Below are positions 35,101 through 46,358 of a stretch of DNA of 64,000 nt, piece after piece (position 1 is the first letter of the stretch; each line of letters starts with the position of its first letter). The translations under genes and the position numbers were made by a program. The notes beneath the pieces were generated by a model. It worked only from the letters and a program-made list of their open reading frames with translations, was not told the origin of the DNA and did not search any database. Origin of the DNA: Pezizomycotina sp. ARF18 (lineage: Eukaryota > Ascomycota); assembly GCA_002224055.1 (NCBI GenBank), contig AZLU01000058.1:16653-80652 (forward strand), written 5' to 3'.

Positions 35101-37195
35101 CTGGAAAGTTCTGCCATGTAAGAAGGATCACGGCCACGTTGTTCTTCTGATTTGGGACACGACGATATGAATGCTACAAGGTGGTACTTCATGGTCGAAA
35201 TGTCGAAGTAACGGGAATTACGACAAAGGGCTTTCCATTTCGTAAGACACGAATGAGTTGTTCAATTGAGACGACACTGGAAATCTTTGAATTCCTCGGG
35301 GAACGCAGACTCAAACCCGTCAACTCTGATATCACGGCGCCATTTGGCGGATCGTTTGTTTGCGAATTGCATCAGCAGCGAAATATCTTCAATCACCGAT
35401 AGTAGCAAAAGCCTCTCAAAAAATCATATTCCTACCGTGTTGAGGAGCGAAGCTTGGACTGATCGATCATGTTCAAGATTTTGAGGAAAAGGCTTCGAAT
35501 CTTAAACATCCCACTTTGGTGTAACATGAGACTGAGATTCATGGAACACTATCCTTGTCTTATTGACTTACGTTATACGATCTTTAGGGCGTCATAATTG
35601 TTCGCCAAAGAATCAGAGACTATAAGGCGGTAGAAGTATTAACTTGAAGGTCCAATTTATACTATCAAGCAATGGTTGACAGAACAATGGGTAGTCTCCG
35701 CTGAGTGCGATGACGATAGATTGGTAACCTTCTTCCTAAAAGAAGACCCTTGAATCATTCCGATGTCAAAATCTATCACGCCTTCCTTTCGTAGAACTAC
35801 ATGATCGAGAAAGAAGTGATCAGTTCGTACACCCTTGCGCAGACTTGAAACAATAGATTTTCAACAATTCCTTCGTTATTCATCATACGGAAAGCTTCTC
35901 CTTATCATGGAACCAAAATCAAACGGCCGTTACGACTTTCTAGAATACCATTTTATATGTTCGTCAGGCACGTGAACGCCGAGTCATTGCACATGACGTC
36001 CATTTCCGTCAACGGTCGCTCATACCACAAAATTGATCCAGACTGAAGATTCAGATGAAACGAGTTCACATTAAGCAGGATTGGGATTCTATTGGAGGAT
36101 TAGCTCCCCAACGGTGAAGCAAGCCTATCGCTTACTTTGCCAATCAACTAAAGCTGCAGGGCTGCAAGGTTAATAATTTTGGAGCATTCTGATTCGATCG
36201 TTCACACATCACGTTCACCCTTTTTCCGATCTTAATTTGTGCTATGAGAAAGCTCAATACCACCTGCATTATATGAGGGGCTGAAGTTTACCATTGCGAT
36301 TCGTTCTAGAAATTTACTTCAAGTAGCAGAATTAGAAACTGAACCTGCAGCCTTGAACAAATCCTTTTTCCCATTGGTGACCCGTCGTGGCAAGAAGTCC
36401 TCTGAACTTTGGTGAAGATGCGCCACTATGGAGGGGAAACATGATGTGGCTCTTTTCATAACCAAGTTCACGTGAAGTGGTACGATCGGTTCCCTTAGAT
36501 GAGCAATTCTTCTAGGTCGATTTTTCGGCTCACTTAAACAACGCCATATAAAAACACGTTTTAGTCACGTGTACGAAGCCACAAGTCGGCCGAAATAGCA
36601 GCTACTCGTGGTGGATCTCCCGGATCTGAGAATATCAAATGCATCGTGCGCGCGGACAAGCAAAGCGCCTGGGGGTTGCTCTTATACAATGTGACCATGA
36701 TGAGTTCCCTCAAACGTGCAAGTTTAGCGAGAAGCTTCTTGAATTTACAGTTCCTGAATGTATATGTTCTCCTTTTTTGTCCAAGACTATTGCGTAGGAT
36801 GGCTCTGATTCTGGACGTACTCTGTTTCCTGTCATTGAATACCACTAGCGGATCTCCCATTCTCCGCCTGCCAAAAGCCAGCTTGAGCGGGCCAACAATG
36901 AAGTCAGTAAACATGGAGCTTTCTAATTTCTCATGAAGATAAGCAAGACAATCAATCCATGAACTATATTGGAAACTGTAGGATCTAGCCTCATCTCCGG
37001 GTTGAACTGGACACTCTCGCCGAGTAATTTCCCCGTTTTGGCAAGCCCAGGTAAGTGGAAATAGTATCTTTTTTTCTTTCTTGGTTCGGCATCATATAGC
37101 TCCCAGTGTCTTGAGGATCTTTAGCTAGTCTGTTGGTACATTGGCAAGAAGTTCTTATTACTAGATTAAATAAAACACTGTCTAGCTCAGCCTTA
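32115..37195. other. 5-kb gene-poor stretch
   Basis: No gene I can name. Open frames with some protein-like character (minus strand 33023-33241 and 36561-36914; plus strand 33197-33517 and 35181-35402) are isolated, lack linked exons, and match no family I know. Base composition is ordinary, without the strong TpA bias of the AT-rich blocks, so it may be old decayed genes or truly non-coding DNA. Confidence 0.4.
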
Positions 37196-39003
37196 CTACA
37201 TAATTATGAGACTCGTCCTTCGTACTGTTTTTCCGTTTACCATCCTTACTTCCTCGTTTCCCCACTCCATGACCTCGTCAAACATCAGACTCCATCCTGT
37301 GAAGCTCTGTTTCCACAACAGATGAGTCCTTGTACGATAAAGTCGACCTAGTAACCTTGGAAATAGGCGTTTTATCCCCTCTTCACTGCGCGAGGATGTA
37401 GTAGTGAAAAAGCTTGCGAGGGAATACAATCTGCCACGACCACCGCGTGAGCCCTTAGGAGTGAACGAATGGTCATGAAGATTCTCTTTGCTTGCGTCCG
37501 TACCACTATCTTTGGGGCTAATATCAACGGTAACAGTAACGGCGCCCAAGGACTCAGGATTGTGAGACTTCTTCTTGGGACGTATGGAGCGTATAATCTT
37601 GCTAGCAAGATTGGAAAGTCCACCTGAGCTCTTCTCGACGAGGAGATGTCTGATAGCGGGGAGGCATGAAATTACAATAGCAAGATCGATTTCGAGCCTG
37701 GCAAAAGGATATCATGTTAAACTACGCTTCGTGTATTTATGAAGAATAAGGAAGGATAAAAGCGGAACTTACACTCCCCAATAATCGACTGGGATCAACG
37801 CATATGTGTTGTCGACTTTCGTGAACGCATAGTTGAAGTAGATCACGCGCATGACGTTCGCGACACAAACACTGGTTTGAAAAACAGCTGCTTGTTAGTT
37901 CGCACGAAACGTTGAAAAAGAGTATGCTAATTGGAAGGAATAACTCACAGTCCACCAGCGGCGAACATATTGATAACGTATATCTTTTCCTTCTTGTTAC
38001 GAAGGCTCAGCTTGGAAATTTTCCAAATAGGCAGAAGTCTGGATTTGAATTGTTAGCCACAGTTGGGCAATTTTGCATTCCCGCGTCCCGCAAATTTTAA
38101 CTCACAGTAAATAATATCCGACGCAATCGTGAAGGCTCCCCAGACGGGATAAATAGCCTCCCGGTTGATACATTTGAATTCCGGGTCAAGCAAGTGGTTC
38201 CAGTAATCCACCTTCTCACACTGGAAAAAGAAGAGTAGGATTCCAGAGATGGAGATGGCCACGATTGATACCATGATGGCTATAATAGAGCGGCGGTACC
38301 AAGCATCCGGGATCAGTCTATAATAGAAGACCGCGAAGGAGAATTTGACCGGGACCAACGTCACCGCGAAAGTAACTTCCGCGACCAACAGCCACTAAGA
38401 AATGAAACGTCAGTGCCTTGTTTCGGCGATGCAATGGTGGTGATGTTACTTGAAAGGAGAATGGAACTTACAAAGAGCCATTCTTTCATGTCGTTGAAGG
38501 TCATATCCCAGAGGTGTCGGCAGACCCACTTTGTGGAGAAGATGAACATAGTAGTCATGCCGATCGACAAAACTAGATCACCAAACCAGTTAATCTTAGC
38601 TATTAAAGGAAGAAATTGTAGTATAGAAATCGTCTTGCGGGTAAGGGAACCTCACTTCCCCCGCAGCAGACCAGTAGTCCTCCGGCCAGAGCCTTTTCGT
38701 TACTGTCTGGCGAGAATATATGCGAAGAGCCACCGAAAGGACCGCGATGACTCCGAAAAGAGTGCAAACCACGATCACTTTTGGGAATTCGTTGACATGC
38801 TCGACTGTTTGGAGATGCGCATCCAAGGCTTCCAGATGCTCCCTCAGGTTCATTTTGAGCGCGATAGAGAGGTTTGCCACGAGCTCGGGCATCTGGACCA
38901 CCTTGTGCACCGCTTCCCACATAGGATCATTGGGGAATGTGAGGGCGTCAATCTCGACACCGAGCTTCAAAAGCTGGTCGATTTGACTCCGAGTTAAACT
39001 CAT
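37196..39003 (-). CDS. SAT4/rhodopsin-like seven-helix membrane protein C
   Basis: Best preserved member of the family here. Six exons can be drawn: 38656-39003, 38472-38594, 38106-38394, 37949-38038, 37773-37871 and 37196-37697, with GT/AG introns of 61-77 bases throughout. Landmarks: an unusually long N-terminal extracellular part with amphipathic segments (LVANLSIALKMNLREHLEAL), helix VIVVCTLFGVIAVLSVALRI, INWFGDLVLSIGMTTMFIFS, VTFAVTLVPVKFSFAVFYYR, GILLFFFQCEKVDYW, YPVWGAFTIASDIIY, LLPIWKISKLSLRNKKEK and the last helix LEIDLAIVISCLPAIRHLLV, then a basic, Ser/Thr-rich tail. Only one frame error remains, at the start of exon 4 (about 38037), where one added C keeps LLPIWK in frame. Corrected length is about 483 residues. 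The ligand of this fungal family is not established. Confidence 0.78.
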
Positions 39004-40062
39004 TTTGTCTGAAGGATAGAAAACTACTGGAGAGATAGCATTAATTTAAGCTGATGGGAGGAGCTGAATGAATATGGCAAGGATCGAAGGTTCTTACAAG
39101 GCAAGATCATCACTAACTTGGGGCAGGGGCAGGGGAGCACAGCTTAGCTTTTATAATACCCCTACCAGTACGGTGATTGTCACCCCAGAGCCATGGTCAG
39201 CCCATGACGTTCCTGAAGTGATATGAGCTTTTTCTCCGCAGGCTAACAAACTTCGCCGGAGCGTTTTAATGGTACCGAGCTAAATTTGCGGAGAAACATG
39301 CCGACGTCTCAAAGCCTGGAGAATAGCCTAACTTTCCACGTTTGGAGTCTGAATCGAGAGCAGCAGACATTTAGAGCACTATTTAGTCTTCCCCATCGAC
39401 GTAAACGGAGAATTCAAGGAGAATCAATGACCTCCACAAGCTATTGTTCCTCAGCTATGCGTTCATTTCCTCGATTGTCATTGATTGTTACGTGCAGCCA
39501 AATCCGGAACAGGGGACGCCACTGGCCCACAGTGGCGTTCACTTGGCCCTATTGCACAGCCCTCGTTTGTGTCTATCGAACAGGCATCTAACAGCGCAGT
39601 GGGAGGTGGAAAAGGTTTGTATGACGCTCTAGCGACAGAAGCCATCTGCCAGGGAAATATGGTCTAAGCTTTGAAGGGGAGTTGATTCGAAGAATTCTAT
39701 AGCTGCCGAGATTTTAAGACTCCACCTAAGGTCGAAGTCACCGGGGATCGCCGGAATGTTATATAGATGACCCGTATTAATTCTCGATGGAAACTGTAAA
39801 CATTTCTCTAGCCTGGTTACATACAAATTAAGGGAGATAATTGGTTCAACTCGATCGAGTACCTCATTTGCATATTAGGATACTCCTTTAGCTTCTTCGA
39901 AAGCCCTTCCGCCAAGTGAATACACATCAACGTGATTTAGTCCCAGGTGTCCCAATCAAAGCCGTCTCTCTTTAAGAGATTTTGCTCTTCTTTCCCCGTA
40001 CTGCCCCTTGCCCCATCTCCTTATGCCACATGGACCTTCCACTGCTGGAGCATATATTGGCT
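39004..40062. other. Intergenic, nothing recognised
   Basis: About 1 kb between two minus-strand genes. It probably includes the promoter of rhodopsin-like gene C next to 39003. No other feature seen. Confidence 0.4.
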
Positions 40063-41530
40063 TCATAAAGCATTTCTCAAACTTAACCTTGGGTACTTCG
40101 CGTACGGAGTATCATACTTCTTATCCCGGGCATCCTTGAGGCTTTTCACAGCTCCGTCGGTGTGTGTATGATTCCAAGGCTTCGTACACTCCTCCTGCTT
40201 GCATGTTTTCTGCTCAAGAAGGACGGTGTCCAGACGGTTCAGAAGCTGCGAAATAGGGCGACCGAGAATTTGTTTGGAATCATTGTCGTCGGTCTTGCCC
40301 AGGGGGTCGGGATATAGATTGTTCATCTGATGGGCGTCATGCTATATCCGATTCAGTTAGCAACAGTCTTGATATCGTAGCACTGAGCACTCGAGTCCTG
40401 GATACATACCGTCATATCGTAAGGCTCATGCGAACTTCGATTGCACCAGACGGAGTAGAAGAGGTCATAGCCTTCCCCTTGGATTCTCAGAGCCTTGTAT
40501 GTTTGCGTGGCGTTGATTACTATATGAATACAGTGTAAGTAATTACAGGCTTCGCTTTGCTACAAAATATCGATTTGAAACTCACCAGGATGTAGAACCC
40601 TTCCTGGGAATAGTCTCCCACATTTCGACGTTGACATGCTCACCGCGGGCCCTCCTCTCCTCATCAATGTCGTCTTGGCTCGCAGGGGGGAGATCTATTA
40701 GCTGACCGTCGAATTTGTGTTTATCTGCTTCGGGCTTGATTCCTGCCATGTTCACAATTATGAATGCAAGATCCACGTGCGCGTCACCATGTCCGCTTTC
40801 TTGCCCTTGGCGATCCTAGGACCGTGTATGATAAAAGGGACATTGATATCCTCCTCGAACGCGCATTTCTTTCCGGGAGCCATGCGGTGATGGCCGATAT
40901 GATATCTGTTGTCGGAGCTGTAGATGATGTAGGTGTTGTTGAGGACTTTCTCGTCCTCGAGTTTCTTCACAACCCGTTCTACCATTTCATCGACTGACTG
41001 AACTGCTTCAATCGGCTTCTGGTAAAACGTATCCAGCTATTTTAGGTGCTTCTTGTCGGTGATCCGATCGAGATCGTAAATGTGGTTCACTCCGGATCGC
41101 TGAAAGACGACTAGTTAGTTTTGTCCCTTTGTACCTCTTGTAAGTAGCTGTAGCCCTTGCAGCGAATCACTACTGTTGCAGGGTTAAAGTTTGGCGCAGG
41201 TGGAACAATCAGATTAGAAAACTTTCCGTCGTACTCTTTCTTTGGAATGGGTCCACCGACTCGTGGGTGAACAATTGAGGTATGAGGAGCACTTGGCCCA
41301 GCTACGATGAAGAACGGCTTTTTAGCTTTCACAGCGTCATCGATATACCCAACAGCATGGCCTGTTATGATATCAGTGCTATAGCCCTTGACCTCTTGTG
41401 GTCGTGATGCTGATCGCCCTTGCTATGCTGGAATTTTGAGTTATAATATGTGTATGTGGAATATGTGTATGTAGTTGGTTCGATAAGGAAGTGCTGGTAA
41501 ATTTCTTTTAGCACATAAAGAGCCGTATAG
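40063..41530 (-). pseudogene. Sulfatase family protein lacking its N-terminal catalytic half
   Basis: Arylsulfatase-type hydrolase (alkaline-phosphatase-like fold). From the 5' side: FLIEP...TYTYYNSKFQ near 41470, VKGYSTDIITGHAVGYIDDA, KAKKPFFIVAGPSAPHTS (about 41290-41330), NTYIIYSSDNRYHIGHHRMA (about 40900; the metal-site SDN and GxHR region), THVDLAFIIVNMAGIKPEAD, YKALRIQGEGYDLFYSVW and MNNLYPDPLG, ending at 40063. Introns at about 40520-40588 (GTGAGT to ATATAG) and 40349-40410 (GTATGT, branch GCTAAC, TATAG) look functional. The part that should carry the formylglycine-forming C/S-x-P-S-R signature and the first metal ligands is not found upstream of 41530. Frame changes occur near 40610 and 41340. 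With no active-site cysteine the locus cannot give a working sulfatase. Confidence 0.72.
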
Positions 41531-42308
41531 GGCGTTCTGCAAGGCACTAGGAGTGATAGTCAAATACTTTATATGAAGGGGTCGCTTGTCTCGAAGCCTT
41601 GAAATGCTTGTTTTATCCGTAAGCAAAGACGGGAATCTTTTTCATCTGCGATCTCATTTTATACTCTCACAGCCGCTGGCGTCTGGACCACCTTCAACCT
41701 ATCATTTGACTATACCGTCTCTTTTCAAGGGCTCGTAGTCGTAGAAGAGAGGAATCTTATGCTTGGAGCGGATGCTTCCAGCGGTATGGTTCACTGTTTA
41801 GGGTTGACGGAATGGTTTCAGGGAGTAATCTCGCCTTTTCGGATCAGTCAAAAGTCTCGTTTTCCTGGGTGGAGACAGGACTGACAAATAGGGTTAAGGG
41901 CGAGTATACACGGATCGCCTCTAGTTTCAACGTCCAACCGCAGCGAGCGGTATCATCAGCCAGCCAGTAAAATCAGGGAATGATGAGCAATTTTGCACCC
42001 CTTTTTTCCCACAGCAGAAGCAACAAGATCCTTGATTCAGGGAATATTATAATTGTTTGGCATCTGTGATATGGAAGAGTGGGCCCTTTTTTCTTCTTCT
42101 CTATCCCCTTATATTCTGGACCTAGATTATTATCCATTCTTCTTGGCGATATTTTTTTCTAAAACAGAAAAGCGTATGAACGCAGCACTTTGGCGCCTGC
42201 ACGTAGTTGTCCTGTATATATTTCGCAGACGATTATCGAGGCGGTATTGGTCTCTATCATTTAAACGGGTCTCTATGGCTCATACATAAAGCGGAAAGCC
42301 TGTTCAAA
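41531..42308. other. Intergenic, nothing recognised
   Basis: Between the truncated sulfatase (minus) and a plus-strand gene. The missing N-terminal half of the sulfatase is not present here in any frame I read. Confidence 0.4.
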
Positions 42309-44382
42309 ATGTCGACGCTTCTCAACAACTTCAGCACGCAAAACTCCACCACATATAATCCTAATAACCTCGATCGTATCCTACATTATGGAAGACCTAT
42401 CGTCCTCGGTTGCGGGTATGGACACTTATATCCAATTTTACGTGATCACGATGGTTTGTTTTCACTAGGCTCTACCGATCGGGATGCGCCTTGGCTTTCT
42501 CGCTGCTGCGCGCCGACAACTACGATTGGGATGTGGACCAGCTTCGCGTGATATATCGGAACATCGGACAAGCGCTTGATGCGCTGCTAAACCTTCGAAC
42601 TCTGCAACCTTGGGTATACGTAAGGAGGCGCACGGATGATACCCGCACGATTCTCTCGATCGTTCTTTGGAAACTGGCGCCGCAGCAGCCATGATTTTAA
42701 CCGCCCTTTCTCCGCTTCTAATATCGCTCATACCGATCGCGCCGGGACATTTGGGGAATAGCAGGGAGTGCGTGGGCTGGGCTACGCCGCATTACTCAAC
42801 GTATCGACCCAATCGGTCGCGTTCCAGATGTTTTCCCGTCGCGCGACGCTCAGTTTGGCCACGGCCGACGCCAACTATCGCATCAGCAACGATAACCTGA
42901 AAACTCACACGATTGGTCTGGCTCCAGGTGAAGATTACAGCATTAGCAACAAGTGTCCTCCGTACGCTGATCCGAAGTTTGCGACCCAAACAACCCGTTC
43001 TATCTCAATGCCACATTTTGGATCACACCAGGCGAAGCCCGCGTCGGCGGTATAAACACCGAGGAAATGAGTGTCGGCTTTAAGAACACATGCTATAAGG
43101 CACGCCTGTTTACGACGGTAGTCTCGCAAGATGACACCGGCAACGCCACGCTGGGGCTCATGTACGGTCGAGATGGCGGCAACGCTTACTCGGATACCGT
43201 GACAACGTACAGCCGCCTGTCCAGCACGTATAAGTGGGTAGCGGAAGTGAGTCCGACGCTTCCGGACTACTATAAGAACATTCCCGACTACTTAAAGACG
43301 CCGAAGGGTGCGATGACCTTTCTTGGCAACCTAACAGTACCATAAACCACTACGGCGATCTAGTCCTGATGTTCTTCGAAGGTGGGGGTGTCATGAGCTT
43401 GCCGAGCAAAGACCCTTTGTTCGAGACGGGGGCAATGAAACGAACGGCCTGTACTATTCGAAGCAGGTTGCAGTACCTATGGTTTGCAATACCTCCTTTG
43501 CCGTTTGTCACTCAGGATCTTGTACAGACGTGGGAGGTGCTGGCGGGTTTTGGAATTACACTCAGGATACAGAGGTCCAAACATCGCGAAAGGGTTCCTG
43601 GAGACGCTTGCTCTGGACAACGCGTATCCGCTGCTCTCTATCGTACCCGTCGTCCCTTCTAGCGTGAAGGCGCAAGAAACGGTCTACTACGGCGTCCAGT
43701 CGTGCAAGGAGTGTACGAGCGCGGGTTTGGAGCTGATGCGCCTCCTTCTATCGGCGCGGGCGTGGCTTGCCTCGGCTCCTTCACGTGTCGCGCATGGGAA
43801 TTCATCGTCGACCTATCAAACTTGATCGTACCTAACGGGAGCAACCTGTCTCAGGTGACGTTGGGCTGCTTTTCTATACATCTTCGCGGCAGGCGGAGAT
43901 GTGCGCTAACACGCTCCTCGACGACAGTGGAAGATTAGTCATATCCGCGAACCTTCTCATGGGACTTGCGATCCTGATCCTGGGTCTCTTGCTGATCCTG
44001 GTCCTCGGTGCATTCCTCCATAAAAACCTCTGGATTTTCGGTGGGACGTTCGACCTACGCTGGCGATCCTACGGCTTCCTACAGCTGCATCGCATGCTCG
44101 CAGAAGAGACAACAGGGCAACGCTGGAAGGGCGCAGTGGACACGTTCCCGAAGGACCCGATATCGAACCGAGGACAGGCGCAGGAAAAGTTACACCGCTG
44201 AAAGTTGTCAAGGTTAGTCATCTGGATGGCTACGACGGAGGGAGAGCGGGCCAGGTTACGCACACGTTAGCGGCGACGACATCGAAGACGGCAAAGGGCG
44301 GGTTCAGGCTCCTCACCAGCCCGCACAAGGAAACGAAATTTCACAAGACGGCCCAGGGTACTACACCGTCATTCGGCAAATG
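42309..44382 (+). CDS. Large fungal membrane protein with ectodomain, second family, unknown function (frameshifted as assembled)
   Basis: ATG at 42309 gives a start, though the first frame soon changes. Parts in order: NIGQALDALLNLRTLQPWVY; a helix AAAMILTALSPLLISLIPIA; GYAALLNVSTQSVAFQMFSR; an ectodomain with N-glycosylation sites and cysteines (43067-43345, GFKNTCYKARLFTTVVSQDD; then HYGDLVLMFFEGGGVM and PMVCNTSFAVCHSGSCTDVG at about 43480-43530); FLETLALDNAYPLLSIVPVV; a C-terminal helix LVISANLLMGLAILILGLLL (about 43935-43995) and a cytosolic RWRSYGFLQLHRMLAEETTG. Two membrane anchors around a Cys-containing ectodomain are typical of several ascomycete families with no known function. It is not obviously a paralogue of the protein at 27829-29781. 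At least five frame changes are needed. The 3' end is approximate. Confidence 0.55.
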
Positions 44383-44985
44383 ACCCACTTAGGGGAAGAA
44401 CTCGGCCAGGCCAATCTGCCGAAACGGAAACACTTTCAATCCTAGTCGTGGCGGTTATACGAAATGATTCTGAATCATCCGCCAAGTCTAGGTCTTGTAG
44501 CACCCTGGACTATAATACATTTCGCAATTCAATAATTGCCGGCAGAAGTTTCCTCGCCTGCTGAACCTCGGGGCTTGAGAATAAACGGGTCTAAACACAC
44601 GATTCAAGAAATTGCTTCGCTTTTTGTTTTATATTTGTGTCTATAGCCAAGATTAAACGTGTCCGTCGATTACCAGGGCAGGACATTTGTATCTATTTTC
44701 ATTCCAATGTTCCATATCCTCGACTGACGGCGATATATCCATTATGCCAGATGTCGAATATTCATGATCAGCGCTTGATGGCTAGTCGTAGCATAAGTTT
44801 GCGATAAATGCTTATATGATTAACTTTTCATTAGCTATTAACTGCACAGAAAACATCGTGAGCTTGCTCCATAGGAGACCACAACATCGCTCATGATTGT
44901 CCCTTGATGGTCACGGGCACAACTGCATTACAAAGACAGCGATTCGGCAATAGTAAAGAAAAATAAATATGCCATTCAAATCCCG
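44383..44985. other. Intergenic between convergent genes
   Basis: No gene seen. Contains the presumed 3' regions of the flanking genes. Confidence 0.4.
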
Positions 44986-46358
44986 TCAGTACCTCGATAC
45001 GGCATGTATTTCCGTACTTGTACTAACATCCTCCTGCGACTCCCCTTTCAGAACAGCCTCTATCTCCGGCCTAATCGGTTTCTGCGACGAGCTCCCACGT
45101 AATCTCGCCTTCATTACATACCTCCTCATCTGCTCGCTCTCTATCCAATCGTCGTCCAATGTACGCCTCCCTGTCCCCATCCTTTCAAGATCCCCTTCAG
45201 CCTAGAATCCGTCCCTCGTCCGAGCATCTCCACATCACCGATCCGAGTTGTTTGATGCCCCGGTGTCTTAAAATCATTGCTCATGTAACCGTCATCGGGA
45301 TCCATAGTACCAAAGGTAACCGTCGTCTTGACTTTTCCAGCAATAGCCGTGTTGCTCCTGCTCCTTGCGCTGCCAGTGCCATATCCCTTACGGGAGTGCC
45401 AGAGCCACTTCAGGGGCGGACAGCATGCCACAACGATGCAGCTCGTCTGTTCCGCCGTGCCCATATCGAGATGTTTGTAAGTCGCGTGCTGGCACCGATA
45501 CTAACAGTGCGCCCTATCGTGCAGGCGATGCAAACCCCGCCTAGACTGAATACGAACACCAGGCTGATGATCTTTCGCCGGGAAAGAACGAGATGCGGGA
45601 GTAAGAAGAAAGGGAGGGCGTATATCATAACATCAGAGAAGAAGTGAAAGGCGAGCGTGATGAAATAGACTGGAGGGAAGAGACGGCCAGACAGATGTTT
45701 TTCGGATCGGTAGACCAGTTGCGATTAACTGGGAGGCACCAGAAGATGTTCAAGCCCAGCGTAACGATCAGGCCGAGGCCTACAAAACCAACGACATACC
45801 AGAGGGCTTTTCGAAGGCGAGGTAACGTGTTTGGAAAAGTTGCATGTAGAAGAGAAGGAAGGAGCCTTTGATACAGTAAAGGCTAATGTAATAAGGAATG
45901 GTAGAAATGAACAGAGCCTATTGAAAAGAATTAATACCATGATTGGCTCATAAAGGTCAACCGATATCACCTCGATCTTGAATCGCTGCACTAACCTTAA
46001 GGACTCTTCTTAGTTTGTCCTCATCGTTCTTGTAAAACTTCTGAAAGTCCGGCGCATCTGCGCCTCCGAAATTCAAGTCTGGATTCCACAGTCCCCACTG
46101 CCACATCATAAGGTCGCACGCGCTGGAGCTAGCCATCATGAACCATGCAGTAACTATGAGAGCGTCCGACAGCGCAATCCGACTTTGAACCCAACATCGT
46201 ACCCATAGTCGTAAGAATACAAAGGGGAGAGCGAATCCTACGATCGTCCACTCGACGATCTGTATAAAGTATGAAGTTAGTATACATAAAAGGAGTAAGG
46301 AAACATGTTGGAGAAGACGCTTTTCTCATACCGTTGTTTGCAATTCTGTTAAGGGCAT
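44986..46358 (-). CDS. SAT4/rhodopsin-like seven-helix membrane protein D (frameshifted as assembled)
   Basis: Minus strand. A nine-codon first exon (MPLTELQTT, 46332-46358) is followed by an intron at 46260-46331 (GTATGA to ATACAG), then IVEWTIVGFALPFVFLRLWV, IALSDALIVTAWFMMASSSA, ALFISTIPYYISLYCIKGSF, LFYMQLFPNTLPRLRKALWY, GLNIFWCLPVNRNW (conserved cysteine before the fifth helix), SLQSI-FITLAFHFFSDVMIY and LPFFLLPHLVLSRRKIISLV, and the last helix with EQTSCIVVACCPPLKWLW. The tail is polar and acidic with SRY at its end (44986). Frameshifts at 45663 (ATT-TTC) and about 45181 (GGG-ATG) are homopolymer contractions, and a further one lies near 45455. The conserved motif SLxSIxIT is restored by the first repair, which supports the correction. 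Confidence 0.7.

Noticed and set aside
36561-36914. Minus-strand open frame of 117 codons
   Set aside because: No family motif and no flanking exons; the composition is compatible with chance.
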